A stretch of 64,000 nucleotides of DNA from Bradyrhizobiaceae bacterium (GCA_020544565.1 CP078014.1:3598016-3662015), one strand, 5' to 3'; counted from the stretch's first letter, positions 21,295-30,323 are shown. Program-made: numbers and translations. Notes: generated by a model from the letters alone, not told the origin.

Positions 21295-22344
21295 ATGCTG
21301 GAGACATTACGCGGGGCCGTGGCGTACCTGCGCGACAAGCAGATCCTGCACAAGCTCGGCGTCGCCTTCAGCGTCGCGATCATCGCGACCGCCTGCTACA
21401 TTCTCTACCACATGCTCAAGGGCCTCGACGTCGAGGCTCTCATCGAGGCCCTGCGCGACACCGAATATCGCACCGTCGCGCTCGCCGCGCTGTGCGTGGC
21501 CGCGGGCTATTTCACCCTGACGTTCTATGACCTGTTCGCGCTGCGCGCCATCGGCCGCAGCGACGTGCCCTATCCGGTGGCGGCCTTCGCCGGCTTTACC
21601 AGCTATTCCATCGGCCACAATGTCGGAGCCAGCGTGTTCACCGGCGGCGTGGTGCGCTATCGCATCTATTCGGCGCGCGGCCTCACCGCCGTCGATGTTG
21701 CCAAGGTCTGCTTCCTCGCCGGCCTCACCTTCTGGCTCGGCAACGCCGCCGTGCTCGGCCTCGGCGTCGCCTATCATCCGGAGGCGGCCGCTTCCATCGA
21801 CAAGCTGCCGGTCTGGCTCAACCGCACCGCCGCCTTCGTCATTCTCGCCGTCCTCATCGCCTATGTGGTCTGGGTGTGGATCAAGCCGCGCGAGTTCGGC
21901 CGCGGCAACTGGACGGTGACGCTGCCCAGCGGCCCGCTGACGCTGCTGCAGATCGTGATCGGCATCGTCGATCTCGGGTTCTGCGCGCTGGCGATGTACA
22001 TTCTGGTGCCGGACGAGCCCGCTGTCGGCTTCGTCGTCGTCGCGGTCATCTTCGTGTCGGCGACGCTGCTCGGCTTTGCCAGCCATTCGCCCGGCGGGCT
22101 CGGGGTGTTCGACGCCGCCATGCTGGTCGGCCTGTTTCAGTTCGACCGTGAGGAGCTGCTGGCCGGCATGCTGCTGTTCCGGGTGCTGTATTATCTGGTG
22201 CCGTTCGTGCTGTCCGTCATCCTGCTGTCGCTTCGCGAGTTGATCCTCGGTCTGCGGGCGAAGCGGGTCGCGGCGGCGTTGCATCGGCTCGACGAGGCGG
22301 CGAAGCCTGCCGCTGGCCAGAGTTCGCGGTCGCCGGCGGCGTAG
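21295..22344 (+). CDS. Lysylphosphatidylglycerol-synthetase-like membrane protein (UPF0104)
   Basis: 349-residue polytopic membrane protein related to the transmembrane domain of MprF/YbhN proteins. About eight hydrophobic segments are visible. Family landmarks are GFTSYSIGHNVGASVFTGGVVRYRIY and ASHSPGGLGVFDAAML; the latter is the conserved S/P/GGLGV segment. The aminoacyl-transferase domain of full MprF is absent. Start ATG 21295 (MLETLRGAVAYLRDK) is chosen from a GAGG site just before it; the frame is also open for 27 further codons. It may flip or transport a lipid; no substrate can be given. Confidence 0.85.
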   Translation: MLETLRGAVAYLRDKQILHKLGVAFSVAIIATACYILYHMLKGLDVEALIEALRDTEYRTVALAALCVAAGYFTLTFYDLFALRAIGRSDVPYPVAAFAGFTSYSIGHNVGASVFTGGVVRYRIYSARGLTAVDVAKVCFLAGLTFWLGNAAVLGLGVAYHPEAAASIDKLPVWLNRTAAFVILAVLIAYVVWVWIKPREFGRGNWTVTLPSGPLTLLQIVIGIVDLGFCALAMYILVPDEPAVGFVVVAVIFVSATLLGFASHSPGGLGVFDAAMLVGLFQFDREELLAGMLLFRVLYYLVPFVLSVILLSLRELILGLRAKRVAAALHRLDEAAKPAAGQSSRSPAA

Positions 22345-22385
22345 CCGGCCCCGCGGCGACAGGTTTGCACGGAGCGCGCCTGATC

Positions 22386-23681
22386 ATGGCAACCACCGAT
22401 CCCGCATCGAATTTCGCGCCGTGGCCGGATCGCCTGCGCCGCGCCGCCATCATCCTGATCGCGGCCGCGCTCGGCCTCGCCGCCGCGGTGGCGTTCGGCG
22501 GCCTGTCCGCGCCCCATGCCGGGCTGGTGTTCGTCGTGGTCGCCGGGGCGGCGCTGGTGCCGTGGCATCTGCGCGCGGCGGTGCCTGCCGCCGACGAGTC
22601 GGTCGGCGCCCGTCCGGCGGAGACGCCGGTGGTGGAGGCGCTGATCGGGGGCATGCCCGACGCCGCGGTGCTGCTCGACCGCGCCGGCCGGGTGCTGCAT
22701 TTCAACGCCCCCGCCGCCGAGCTCGCGCCCGCACTACGCAGAAACGAACTGGCGCTGTTCGCGCTGCGCACGCCGGAGATCGTCGCCGCGCTGCGCGAGG
22801 CGATCGCGACACGCGACCCGCAGCGCGCCTCCTATGTCGATCGCGCGCCGGTGGAGCGCTGGATGGAACTGATCGTGACGCCGCTCGAACTGCCGGCGGC
22901 GTTCGGCGGCAGCGAATACTGCATCCTGATGACGTTCCACGATCACACCGCGCTGCGCCGGGTCGAGGAGATGCGCGCTGATTTCGTCGCCAACGCCAGC
23001 CACGAACTGCGCACCCCGCTGGCGGCGCTGTCGGGCTTCATCGAGACGCTGCAGGGGCCGGCCCGCGACGACCCGCGGGCGCGCGAGCGCTTTCTCGGCA
23101 TCATGCAGGCGCAGGCGACCCGCATGGCGCGGCTGATCGACGATCTGCTGTCGCTGTCGCGTGTCGAGTTGAGCGCCCATGTGCGGCCGGACCGGGTGAT
23201 CGATCTCGTGCCGCTGGTGCGTCAGGTGGTGGACGGGCTCGAACCGCTGGCGCGCGAGCGCCAGGTCGCGGTGGAGATGGCGCTGCCGCCGGCGCCGGTG
23301 ATGGTCACCGGCGACGCCGAGGAACTGCTGCGGCTGTTCGAGAACCTGATCGGGAACGGCCTGAAATACGGCGCCTCCGGTGGCCGGGTGATTGTGTCGC
23401 TGACTGAGGCGGCAGCCGCGGACGGCGCCGGTGAGGCGTGTTTTGCCGTGCGCGACTTCGGCCCGGGCATCGCTCCGGAGCACCTGCCGCGCCTCACCGA
23501 GCGGTTCTATCGCGCCGATGCCGGCGACAGCCGTGCCCAGGGCGGCACCGGCCTCGGCCTGTCGCTGGTCAAGCACATCCTCAACCGCCACCGCGGCAGG
23601 CTCCAGATCGAGAGCGTGTTCGGTCAGGGCGCGACCTTCACCGCCTGCCTTCCGGCAGCGAAGGCTGCCGCGCCGGAATAG
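22386..23681 (+). CDS. phoR: Two-component sensor histidine kinase, PhoR-like
   Basis: 431 residues. An N-terminal pair of membrane helices (about 20-65) is followed by a PAS-like domain (ALIGGMPDAAVLLDRAGRVLHFNAPA), then the HisKA box with phospho-accepting His in FVANASHELRTPLAALSGFIETL. The HATPase domain has N (LFENLIGNGLKYGA), G1 (VRDFGPGIAPEHLPRLTERFYR) and G2 (GGTGLGLSLVKHIL) boxes. This is the PhoR subgroup, which in relatives senses phosphate limitation with PhoB and PstSCAB. No pst genes, phoU or response regulator lie next to it; a bidirectional terminator follows. Start ATG 22386 follows GGAGCG. Confidence 0.85.
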   Translation: MATTDPASNFAPWPDRLRRAAIILIAAALGLAAAVAFGGLSAPHAGLVFVVVAGAALVPWHLRAAVPAADESVGARPAETPVVEALIGGMPDAAVLLDRAGRVLHFNAPAAELAPALRRNELALFALRTPEIVAALREAIATRDPQRASYVDRAPVERWMELIVTPLELPAAFGGSEYCILMTFHDHTALRRVEEMRADFVANASHELRTPLAALSGFIETLQGPARDDPRARERFLGIMQAQATRMARLIDDLLSLSRVELSAHVRPDRVIDLVPLVRQVVDGLEPLARERQVAVEMALPPAPVMVTGDAEELLRLFENLIGNGLKYGASGGRVIVSLTEAAAADGAGEACFAVRDFGPGIAPEHLPRLTERFYRADAGDSRAQGGTGLGLSLVKHILNRHRGRLQIESVFGQGATFTACLPAAKAAAPE

Positions 23682-23739
23682 GCCGCTGTCGCGCTGTCGC
23701 CGGCGGCTACGCGCGGTCCGGCGGCCCTTTCGCAACAAA

Positions 23740-23766
23740 AAAGCCCCATCGCGGGGATGGGGCTTT
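23740..23766. terminator. Bidirectional terminator between phoR and gcrA
   Basis: Perfect 11-bp stem AAAGCCCCATC/GATGGGGCTTT with loop gcggg. It is flanked by A residues on one side and T on the other, so it can serve both converging genes. Confidence 0.85.
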
Positions 23767-23802
23767 GATGTGATCCGGGATGTCGCGGATGCCTGCGTTG
23801 TC

Positions 23803-24315
23803 TCACTTTCCCGGCGTCGGGCGGGTGGCGCGCCGGCGGTCGGAGGCAGGCTGGTAGGCGATGCGCGAGTGATGCGCGCAATAGGGCAGCGCCGTCAGGG
23901 TCTTGCCGCCGCAGAAGAAGAAATCCGCGCTGCCCGGATCGCCCACCGGCCAGTGGCAGGTGCTTTCGTTGAGTTCCAGCAGCGTCAGCCGCTGGCTCAT
24001 CGGCACCACGTTGTCATAGACCACCGGATCGGTTTCGGCCTCGACCTCGAAGGCGTGGGCCAGCGCGGTGTTGCCGCGGGCGACCGGGCGGCTGATCCGC
24101 ATCATGTGCTGGGCGGGGCGCACCTTGCGCTGCCGCGGTGCCGACGACGACGGGCTCTTGGCGCGGCCGGACAGCCCCAGCCGGTGGACCTTGCCGATCA
24201 CCGCGTTGCGGGTGATGTTGCCGAGTTCGGCGGCGATCTGGCTTGCCGAAAGGCCGGCTTCCCAGAGCTTCTTCAACTGTTCAACGCGATCGTCGGTCCA
24301 GCTCATCACCGTCAT
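23803..24315 (-). CDS. gcrA: Cell-cycle regulator GcrA
   Basis: 170-residue alphaproteobacterial transcription factor that works with sigma-70 at promoters bearing CcrM-methylated GANTC. The N-terminal helix-turn-helix is WTDDRVEQLKKLWEAGLSASQIAAELG, continuing ITRNAVIGKVHRLGLSGR, the hallmark of the family. The C-terminus has the conserved Cys/His block STCHWPVGDPG, FFFCGG and YCAHHSRIAYQP. A start at ATG 24315 follows AAAGGAAAT; a start three codons later (MSW) would match most annotated homologues. Its own promoter side contains two GANTC sites. Confidence 0.95.
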   Translation of the reverse strand: MTVMSWTDDRVEQLKKLWEAGLSASQIAAELGNITRNAVIGKVHRLGLSGRAKSPSSSAPRQRKVRPAQHMMRISRPVARGNTALAHAFEVEAETDPVVYDNVVPMSQRLTLLELNESTCHWPVGDPGSADFFFCGGKTLTALPYCAHHSRIAYQPASDRRRATRPTPGK

Positions 24316-24725
24316 CGCCTATTTCCTTTCGGCTCGCGCCGGCCAGTCCTGACGCGGCGTCGCGATTGCAGATGTCCGAAATCCCTGCGGGCAGAATCCC
24401 TTAGCCCTCGCCGGATGCTTGGGAGCGACCGGACGTTCACGCTGCACACCAGACCGTCGAAGGATCAGAACTGCCGCACGAGATATCGTACTTAACAAGA
24501 AAAATGCTACAATATGGCGTGACTCACGCGCAAGAGTCGGCGTTTCTGCGTCCACATCTTCCGGCTGGAACTTAAATCACTTTGCTGTGGCCGCAGCCCG
24601 CGAAAGACCGGTTTTCGGTACCTCTCGGTCCATTCGGCGCCTGCAGCGGCGGAAAATACCGGAAAGGGCAGCCGATCCGGCGGTTTTTGAATCTGCGCAA
24701 TGGGGCCGGAAAAGGGCCGTGTGGA
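24316..24725. other. gcrA upstream region with paired GANTC sites
   Basis: Non-coding part of the 554-bp gap between gcrA and argD. At 24521-24538 the sequence holds GACTC, eight bases, then GAGTC: two GANTC methylation sites in near-palindromic arrangement, about 205 bp upstream of gcrA. Such sites are the recognition sequence of the CcrM methylase and typical of GcrA-controlled promoters. No convincing protein is encoded; short open frames here have no ribosome site or family resemblance. Confidence 0.5.
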
Positions 24726-24785
24726 TTGACACCGCAGGGCCCGCCAATAGAATAACCGTTGCGTGCCGCCTGTTTCGGGCGGCAC
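24726..24785 (+). promoter_or_regulatory. argD promoter with leader hairpin
   Basis: TTGACA (24726-24731), a 16-nt spacer and TAGAAT (24748-24753) form a near-consensus sigma-70 promoter. Just after the expected start of transcription lies a perfect 8-bp stem GTGCCGCC/GGCGGCAC (24763-24770, 24778-24785), followed by GTTTCGTTTCC. The hairpin could stabilise the leader or act as an attenuator; the T run is too weak to call a terminator. Confidence 0.6.
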
Positions 24786-24869
24786 GTTTCGTTTCCGGGG
24801 CAGGCAGCAACTTATCCCCGCGCCGTCGTGCGCAGGGTGGCCGGCTCCCTACCGTCTGATCAGGTCGCC

Positions 24870-26090
24870 ATGAGCCAAACTGCAAAGCCGCATCTCGAGT
24901 CCCACATGATGTCCGTGTTCGCCCGCGCCGACGTGGCGTTCGAGCGCGGCGAGGGGGCGTGGCTGATCGCGACCGATGGCGAGCGCTATCTCGATTTCAC
25001 CAGCGGCGTCGCCGTCAACGCGCTCGGCCACACGCACCCGCATCTGGTTGCGGCGCTGCAGGCGCAGGCAGCCAAGCTGTGGCACGTCTCCAACCTGTTC
25101 ACGATTCCGGAAGGCGAGCGGCTGGCGGCGCGCCTGTGCGAGGCGAGCTTCGCCGACGTGGCGTTCTTCTGCAATTCCGGCGCCGAGGCGATGGAAACCG
25201 CGATCAAGCTCGCGCGCAAGTTCCAGGCGGTGAACGGCCGCCCCGAGCGCTATCGTCTCATCACCTTCGAGGGCGCGTTCCACGGCCGCACGCTGGCGAC
25301 GCTGGCGGCGGGCGGGCAGCAAAAATATCTCGAGGGCTTCGGGCCGCGGGTCGATGGCTTCGATCAGGTGCCGCTCGGCGATCTCGACGCGGTGAAGAAG
25401 GCGATCGGGCCGCACACCGCCGGCATCGTGATCGAGCCGTGGCAGGGCGAGGGCGGCGTGCGCGCCGCCGAGCCGATGTTCTTCCGCGCGCTGCGGCAAC
25501 TGTGCGATGAGCACAAGCTGGTGCTGGTGTTCGACGAGGTGCAGACCGGCATGGGCCGCACCGGCACGCTGTTCGCGTATGAGAAGACTGGCGTCGAACC
25601 GGACATCATGGCGCTGGCCAAGGCACTCGGCGGCGGTTTCCCGATGGGCGCGTGTCTCGCCACTGCCGAGGCTGCGGCGGGCATGACGCCGGGCACCCAC
25701 GGCTCGACCTTCGGCGGCAATCTCCTCGCGGTCGCGGCTGCCAACGCCGTGCTCGACGTGATGCTGGCGCCGGGCTTCTTCGAGCATGTGCAGCGCATCT
25801 CGGTGCTGCTGAAGCAGAAGCTGGCCTCGATCGTCGATCGCTATCCCGATGTGGTCAGCGACGTGCGCGGCGACGGCCTTCTGATCGGTCTCAAGGCGGT
25901 GGTCCCCGCCGGCGATCTTGTCGGCGCGTTGCGGCAGGAAAAGCTGCTCACCGTCGCTGCCGGCGACAATGTGGTGCGGCTGCTGCCGCCGCTGATTGTC
26001 AATGAGGCGGAAATCGAGGACGCCGTGTCGCGGCTCGACCGGGCGTGCGCGAAGCTGTCGCGTGAGCCGATGCGGCGCGAGGCAGTGTGA
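24870..26090 (+). CDS. argD: Acetylornithine aminotransferase
   Basis: PLP-dependent class III aminotransferase (406 residues) converting N-acetylglutamate semialdehyde to acetylornithine in arginine synthesis; it may also serve lysine synthesis. Landmarks: [60 protein letters not shown], and the PLP lysine in [15 protein letters not shown]. Start ATG 24870 ([17 protein letters not shown]) is the usual family start. argF begins at its last base (TGATG), a tight operon. Confidence 0.96.
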   Translation: MSQTAKPHLESHMMSVFARADVAFERGEGAWLIATDGERYLDFTSGVAVNALGHTHPHLVAALQAQAAKLWHVSNLFTIPEGERLAARLCEASFADVAFFCNSGAEAMETAIKLARKFQAVNGRPERYRLITFEGAFHGRTLATLAAGGQQKYLEGFGPRVDGFDQVPLGDLDAVKKAIGPHTAGIVIEPWQGEGGVRAAEPMFFRALRQLCDEHKLVLVFDEVQTGMGRTGTLFAYEKTGVEPDIMALAKALGGGFPMGACLATAEAAAGMTPGTHGSTFGGNLLAVAAANAVLDVMLAPGFFEHVQRISVLLKQKLASIVDRYPDVVSDVRGDGLLIGLKAVVPAGDLVGALRQEKLLTVAAGDNVVRLLPPLIVNEAEIEDAVSRLDRACAKLSREPMRREAV

Positions 26091-27016
26091 TGAGCGCATC
26101 TCCCCGCCATTTTCTCGATCTGTCCGAGATGCCGACCGCGCAACTGCGCACGATCCTCGACGCCAGCCTGGCGATGAAGAAGCGGCGCAAGGCCGGCGAT
26201 CTGACCGAGAAGCCGCTGGCCGACAAGACGCTGGCGATGATCTTCGACAAGCCGTCGACGCGCACCCGCGTGTCGTTCGACGTCGGCATGCGCCAGCTCG
26301 GCGGCGAAGCCATCATGCTGACCGGCGCGGAAATGCAGCTCGGCCGCGGCGAGACCATCGCCGACACCGCGCGCGTGCTGTCGCGCTTTGTCGACGCCAT
26401 CATGATCCGCATTCTTAATCACGACGCGCTGATGGAGCTTGCCGCCAACGCGACGGTGCCTGTCATCAACGGCCTGACCCGCCGCTCGCATCCCTGCCAG
26501 GTGATGGCGGACGTGATGACGTTCGAGGAGCATCGCGGCCCCATCAAGGGCCGCACGGTGGCGTGGACCGGCGACGACAACAACGTGCTGGCGTCGTGGG
26601 CCCATGCGGCGGAGCGGTTTGGCTTCACCCTGCGCGTGGCGACGCCGCCGGAATATGCCCCCAACAAGATGCTGAGGGACTGGATCAAGGCTGCGAACGC
26701 TCCGGTCGTCCTCGGCACCCGGCCGGACGAGGCGGTGCGCGAGGCCGACTGCGTCGTCACCGACACCTGGGTGTCGATGGGCGACAAGGAAGGCGAGCAT
26801 CGTCACAACCTGCTCAAGCCCTATCAGGTCAACACCCGGCTGATGGCGCTGGCCAAGCCCGATGCTCTCTTCATGCATTGCCTGCCTGCCCATCGCGGCG
26901 ACGAGGTCACCGACGAGGTGATCGACGGGCCGCAATCGGTGGTGTTCGACGAGGCGGAAAACCGCCTGCACGCGCAGAAGGGCATTCTGGCCTGGAGCCT
27001 CGGCGCGATCGGCTAA
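26090..27016 (+). CDS. argF: Ornithine carbamoyltransferase
   Basis: Forms citrulline from ornithine and carbamoyl phosphate. 308 residues. The carbamoyl-phosphate loop is STRTR (about residues 56-60), followed by HPCQ. The ornithine site has DTWVSMGDK (D-x-x-x-SMG) and [13 protein letters not shown] (HCLP). The start ATG 26090 overlaps the argD stop by one base; a GTG three bases earlier is also in frame. It forms an argDF unit that hslO follows after a 174-bp gap. Confidence 0.97.
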   Translation: MSASPRHFLDLSEMPTAQLRTILDASLAMKKRRKAGDLTEKPLADKTLAMIFDKPSTRTRVSFDVGMRQLGGEAIMLTGAEMQLGRGETIADTARVLSRFVDAIMIRILNHDALMELAANATVPVINGLTRRSHPCQVMADVMTFEEHRGPIKGRTVAWTGDDNNVLASWAHAAERFGFTLRVATPPEYAPNKMLRDWIKAANAPVVLGTRPDEAVREADCVVTDTWVSMGDKEGEHRHNLLKPYQVNTRLMALAKPDALFMHCLPAHRGDEVTDEVIDGPQSVVFDEAENRLHAQKGILAWSLGAIG

Positions 27017-27146
27017 GCGCGGAACCGGGGCTTTTTTGCCCGATGAAGCGTCCTATATGATGCGGACGCGATCCCCGATCGGCGCACCTCGTGCGGCAGA
27101 CAAACCGGGCCGGTTTGCTCTCCCGTCCTCACGAGCACATTTGCGA

Positions 27147-27187
27147 CCCGAGAAAGTTGCCCGAGAAAACTTGCCCGAGAAAACTTG
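27147..27187 (+). repeat. Triple 13-14-bp tandem repeat at the hslO ribosome site
   Basis: Three head-to-tail copies: CCCGAGAAAGTTG (27147-27159), then CCCGAGAAAACTTG twice (27160-27173, 27174-27187). The last copy ends three bases before the hslO ATG and supplies its only purine-rich ribosome-site candidate (GAGAAAA). Copy-number change by slippage would move or duplicate the translation-initiation region. Confidence 0.8.
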
Positions 27188-27190
27188 CCG

Positions 27191-28204
27191 ATGAGTCCCG
27201 AAAGCCAAATCCGCGCGCCATCCGCAACGCCAGTGGATGATGCCGTGCTGCCGTTCGAAGTGGCTGCGCTCGACGTGCGCGGCCGCCTGACCAGGATGGG
27301 GCCGGCGCTCGACGAGATCCTGACCAAGCACGATTATCCGGCGCCGGTGGGCAAGCTGCTCGGCGAAGCCATCGTGCTGACCACGCTGCTCGGCTCGACG
27401 CTGAAATTCGACGGCCGCTTCATTCTGCAGACCCAGAGCGACGGTCCGGTGTCGCTGATCGTGGTGGACTTCCGCGCGCCCGGCAGTCTGCGCGCCTATG
27501 CCCGCTTCGATGCTGCGCGGCTGGCGCCGGGGCAGGATTCCGCGGCGCTGCTCGGGCGCGGCCATCTGGCGATGACCATCGATCAGGGTCCGGACATGAG
27601 CCGCTATCAGGGCCTGGTGGCGCTCGAGGGTGGCAACCTCGAAGACGCCGCGCACGAATATTTTCAGCGTTCGGAGCAGATTCCGACCCGGGTGCGGCTC
27701 GCGGTCGGCGAGGAGTTTCGCGGTGGTGGCGATGGCCCGCGGCATCGCTGGCGCGGCGGTGGCATGCTGATCCAGTTCCTGCCCAAGGCGCCGGAGCGGG
27801 CCCGCCAGGGCGACCTGCATCCCGGCGATGCGCCGGAAGGCGTGGCTCCTCATGTGGTGCCGGAAGACGATGCCTGGACCGAAAGCCGGTCGCTGTTCGG
27901 CACCATCGAGGATATCGAACTGATCGATCCGGACCTGTCCGGCGAGCGGCTGCTGTTCCGGCTGTTTCACGAACGCGGCGTGCGGGTGTTTCCGACGCAG
28001 GCGATCGGCGCGCAGTGTTCGTGCTCGCGCGACGCCGTGGCCGGCATGCTGGCGAGCTTCACGCCGCAGGACCGCGCCGACATGGTGGAGAACGGCAAGG
28101 TGGTGGTCACCTGCGAGTTCTGCAGTTCGATCTATGAATTCACGCCGGACGAGGCCGGGGCGGAGCCGCAGTCTGGCGCGGCGGAGCCCGGCTCTGGAAT
28201 CTGA
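27191..28204 (+). CDS. hslO: Redox-regulated chaperone Hsp33
   Basis: 337-residue holdase that is activated by oxidation. The N-terminal core (VLPFEVAALDVRGRLTRMGPALDEIL, GEAIVLTTLLGSTLKFDGRFILQTQSDGPV) is the Hsp33 substrate-binding fold. The C-terminal redox switch is intact: QCSCSRD and CEFCSSIYEF supply the four zinc-binding Cys (CxC...CxxC) that form two disulfides under oxidative and heat stress. Start ATG 27191, immediately after a tandem repeat. The tail (PDEAGAEPQSGAAEPGSGI) is low-complexity. Confidence 0.96.
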   Translation: MSPESQIRAPSATPVDDAVLPFEVAALDVRGRLTRMGPALDEILTKHDYPAPVGKLLGEAIVLTTLLGSTLKFDGRFILQTQSDGPVSLIVVDFRAPGSLRAYARFDAARLAPGQDSAALLGRGHLAMTIDQGPDMSRYQGLVALEGGNLEDAAHEYFQRSEQIPTRVRLAVGEEFRGGGDGPRHRWRGGGMLIQFLPKAPERARQGDLHPGDAPEGVAPHVVPEDDAWTESRSLFGTIEDIELIDPDLSGERLLFRLFHERGVRVFPTQAIGAQCSCSRDAVAGMLASFTPQDRADMVENGKVVVTCEFCSSIYEFTPDEAGAEPQSGAAEPGSGI

Positions 28205-28232
28205 TGATGTGATCTTCGATTGGTCATCACCT

Positions 28233-28383
28233 GCGTCATTGCGAGGAGCCATTAGCGCGTTTACGCGCGTCTTCGACGCGCTATGGCGACGAAGCAATCC
28301 ATTCCCGACGGGCAGCCTCCGGATCGCTTCGCGGAGCCTGCCATCGGGCCGGCGAAGCCGGACCCGTTGGCTCGCAATGACGC
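28233..28383. repeat. Inverted-terminus repeat element containing 36-bp repeat copy 2
   Basis: Ends are a perfect 13-bp inverted pair, GCGTCATTGCGAG (28233-28245) and CTCGCAATGACGC (28371-28383), the signature of a very common extragenic element in Bradyrhizobium-type genomes. Inside, 28254-28289 matches the repeat at 17971-18006 in 34 of 36 bases, apparently inserted between the left arm and the usual GACGAAGCAATCC segment. No transposase is encoded. Confidence 0.75.
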
Positions 28384-28407
28384 TTCAACCCAAATCTCTA
28401 TCATGTC

Positions 28408-28800
28408 TCAGTTTAGCGTCCGCCTGACGTCGGGGCTGTCCAGCGAGAAGGTCGGAATGGCGATGTCGAACGGCTCGCCATCCTCGCTGACCATGCGGTA
28501 GCTGCCGGTCATGAACCCGGACGGCGTCGTCAGCGGCACGCCGCTCGTATATTCGAACCGCTCGCCGGGCTCGATTACCGGCTGTTCCCCCACCACGCCT
28601 TCGCCGCGGACTTCCTGATGGTGTCCGGTGGCGTCGGTGATGATCCAGTGCCGTGTCATCAGTTGCACGGCCTGCGCGCCCGCATTGACGATTGCGATGG
28701 TGTAGGCCCAGAAGTAGCGGCCATGCTCCGCGGACGAGCGTTCCGGCAGGAAGCTCGGCCTGACGATGACTTCGATCTGGCGGGTCACGGCGCGATACAT
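28408..28800 (-). CDS. apaG: ApaG/CorD protein
   Basis: 130-residue single fibronectin-type III-like domain protein. Its sequence closely follows the ApaG family: MYRAVTRQIEVIVRPSFLPE, RYFWAYTIAIVNAG, TRHWIITDATG, EGVVGEQPVIEPGERFEYTSG, PLTTPSGFMTGSYRM. A start at ATG 28800 fits the family; the frame is open to 28842. Role poorly defined (linked in enterics to magnesium/cobalt phenotypes and Ap4A metabolism). No ksgA/apaH neighbours are seen. Confidence 0.95.
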   Translation of the reverse strand: MYRAVTRQIEVIVRPSFLPERSSAEHGRYFWAYTIAIVNAGAQAVQLMTRHWIITDATGHHQEVRGEGVVGEQPVIEPGERFEYTSGVPLTTPSGFMTGSYRMVSEDGEPFDIAIPTFSLDSPDVRRTLN

Positions 28801-29069
28801 CTGGGCTCGGTCTACGTTTGGGCTCGGTCCACGTTGCGGCATTCAGGGTAGCATGAGCGGCGGCCGGGCGGCAGTGCGACCCGCGGACATCGGCCGCCGC
28901 CCGCGACACGATGCCCGCCGCGACGACCATCGTTTCAACATCGTTGTTATCGAGCATGCTTCGCGACGGCTGTCCATTTGAATGCCTGCAATTTGCGGGC
29001 CGGCCCGATCTTGCGTAAGAGGGGCGCCCGAATCGCCGCGGACGCCATTGCCAAACCGCCATTGCCGAT

Positions 29070-30323
29070 GTGTCGGACCACCCCGAAACCCGAATGACGC
29101 GCGTGACCCCCCGGACCTCCGATCAGATCGTCGCCGCAGCCCCCGTCAGAACCGCGGCCCTGCCGGTGGCGGCGGGCGAGCGCGAACTGCGCCTCGATCT
29201 GTTTCGCGGGCTGGCGCTGTGGCTGATCTTCATCGACCACCTGCCGCCGAACATCCTGACCTGGTTCACCATCCGCAACTACGGCTTCAGCGACGCCACC
29301 GAGATTTTCATTTTCATCTCGGGCTATACGGCGGCGTTCGTCTACAGCCGGGCCATGCTGGAGCGGGGCATCGTGGTGGCGGGCGCGCGCATCTTCAAGC
29401 GGGTGTGGCAGATCTACGTGGCCCACGTCTTCCTGTTCACGATCTATCTCGCCGAGATTTCCTACGTCGCCACCCGCTTCGACAATCCGCTCTACGCCGA
29501 GGAAATGGGCATCCTCGATTTTCTCAAGCAGCCCGACGTCACCATCGTGCAGGCGCTGCTGCTCAAGTTCCGGCCCGTCAACATGGACGTGCTGCCGCTC
29601 TACATCGTTTTGATGATGTTCCTGCCGCTGATCCTGTGGTCGATGCTGCGCAAGCCCGACCTGACGCTGGCGCTGTCGGTGGTGCTCTACGCCATCACCT
29701 GGCAGTTCGATCTCTATCTGCCGGCCTATCCGAGCGGCGCGTGGTTCTTCAATCCGTTCGCGTGGCAGCTGCTGTTCGTGTTCGGGGCGTGGTGCGCGCT
29801 CGGCGGCGCGGCGCGGATGGGGCGCATCCTGTCGTCGAACGTCACCCTGTGGCTGTGCATCGCCTATCTGGTGTTCGCGTTTGGCGTGACGCTGACCTGG
29901 CACGTGCCGCGCCTCAACGTCTACATGCCGCGCTGGCTCGAAAGCTGGATGTATCCGATCAACAAGACCGATCTCGACGTGCTGCGCTTCGTGCACTTCC
30001 TGGCGCTGGCGGCGATCACGGTGCGGTTCCTGCCGAAGAACTGGCCCGGCCTGACATCGCCGTGGCTGCGGCCGCTGATCCTCTGCGGCCAGCACTCGCT
30101 GGAGATTTTCTGCCTCGGCGTCTTCCTCGCCTTCGCCGGCCACTTCATCCTGGCCGAGGTGTCCGGCGGCGCGTGGATGCATTTCGCCATCAGCCTCGTT
30201 GGCGTCGTCATCATGAGCGCCGCCGCCTGGCTGTTTTCATGGTACAAGAGCGAGGTCGGCAAGGGAGACCGGCGCGCGAAAAGCGCGGAGGGCGACGCCG
30301 ATCTCGCCGGAGGCGGATCATGA
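29070..30323 (+). CDS. opgC: OpgC-family membrane acyltransferase
   Basis: 417-residue polytopic membrane protein of the OpgC type, which adds succinyl groups to osmoregulated periplasmic glucans. It has about ten hydrophobic helices. Landmarks: RELRLDLFRGLALWLIFIDHLPPN, TIRNYGFSDATEIFIFISGYTAAFVY, MDVLPLYIVLM and CGQHSLEIFCLGVFLAF, all typical of this COG4645 family. Start is GTG 29070 or ATG 29094, with no clear ribosome site for either. Its stop overlaps the start of an SGNH-hydrolase-like gene, consistent with a joint role in glycan acyl modification. Confidence 0.93.
   Translation: MSDHPETRMTRVTPRTSDQIVAAAPVRTAALPVAAGERELRLDLFRGLALWLIFIDHLPPNILTWFTIRNYGFSDATEIFIFISGYTAAFVYSRAMLERGIVVAGARIFKRVWQIYVAHVFLFTIYLAEISYVATRFDNPLYAEEMGILDFLKQPDVTIVQALLLKFRPVNMDVLPLYIVLMMFLPLILWSMLRKPDLTLALSVVLYAITWQFDLYLPAYPSGAWFFNPFAWQLLFVFGAWCALGGAARMGRILSSNVTLWLCIAYLVFAFGVTLTWHVPRLNVYMPRWLESWMYPINKTDLDVLRFVHFLALAAITVRFLPKNWPGLTSPWLRPLILCGQHSLEIFCLGVFLAFAGHFILAEVSGGAWMHFAISLVGVVIMSAAAWLFSWYKSEVGKGDRRAKSAEGDADLAGGGS

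Noticed and set aside
24577..24885. Short minus-strand open frames between gcrA and argD
   Set aside because: No ribosome site and no family resemblance; they overlap the likely argD promoter and leader.
27147..27187. CRISPR-like repeats before hslO
   Set aside because: The copies are contiguous without spacers and only 13-14 bp long, so this is a simple tandem repeat.
28408..28842. Longer apaG start at 28842
   Set aside because: Adds 14 residues not found in the family; ATG 28800 gives the standard MYRAVTRQIEV start.
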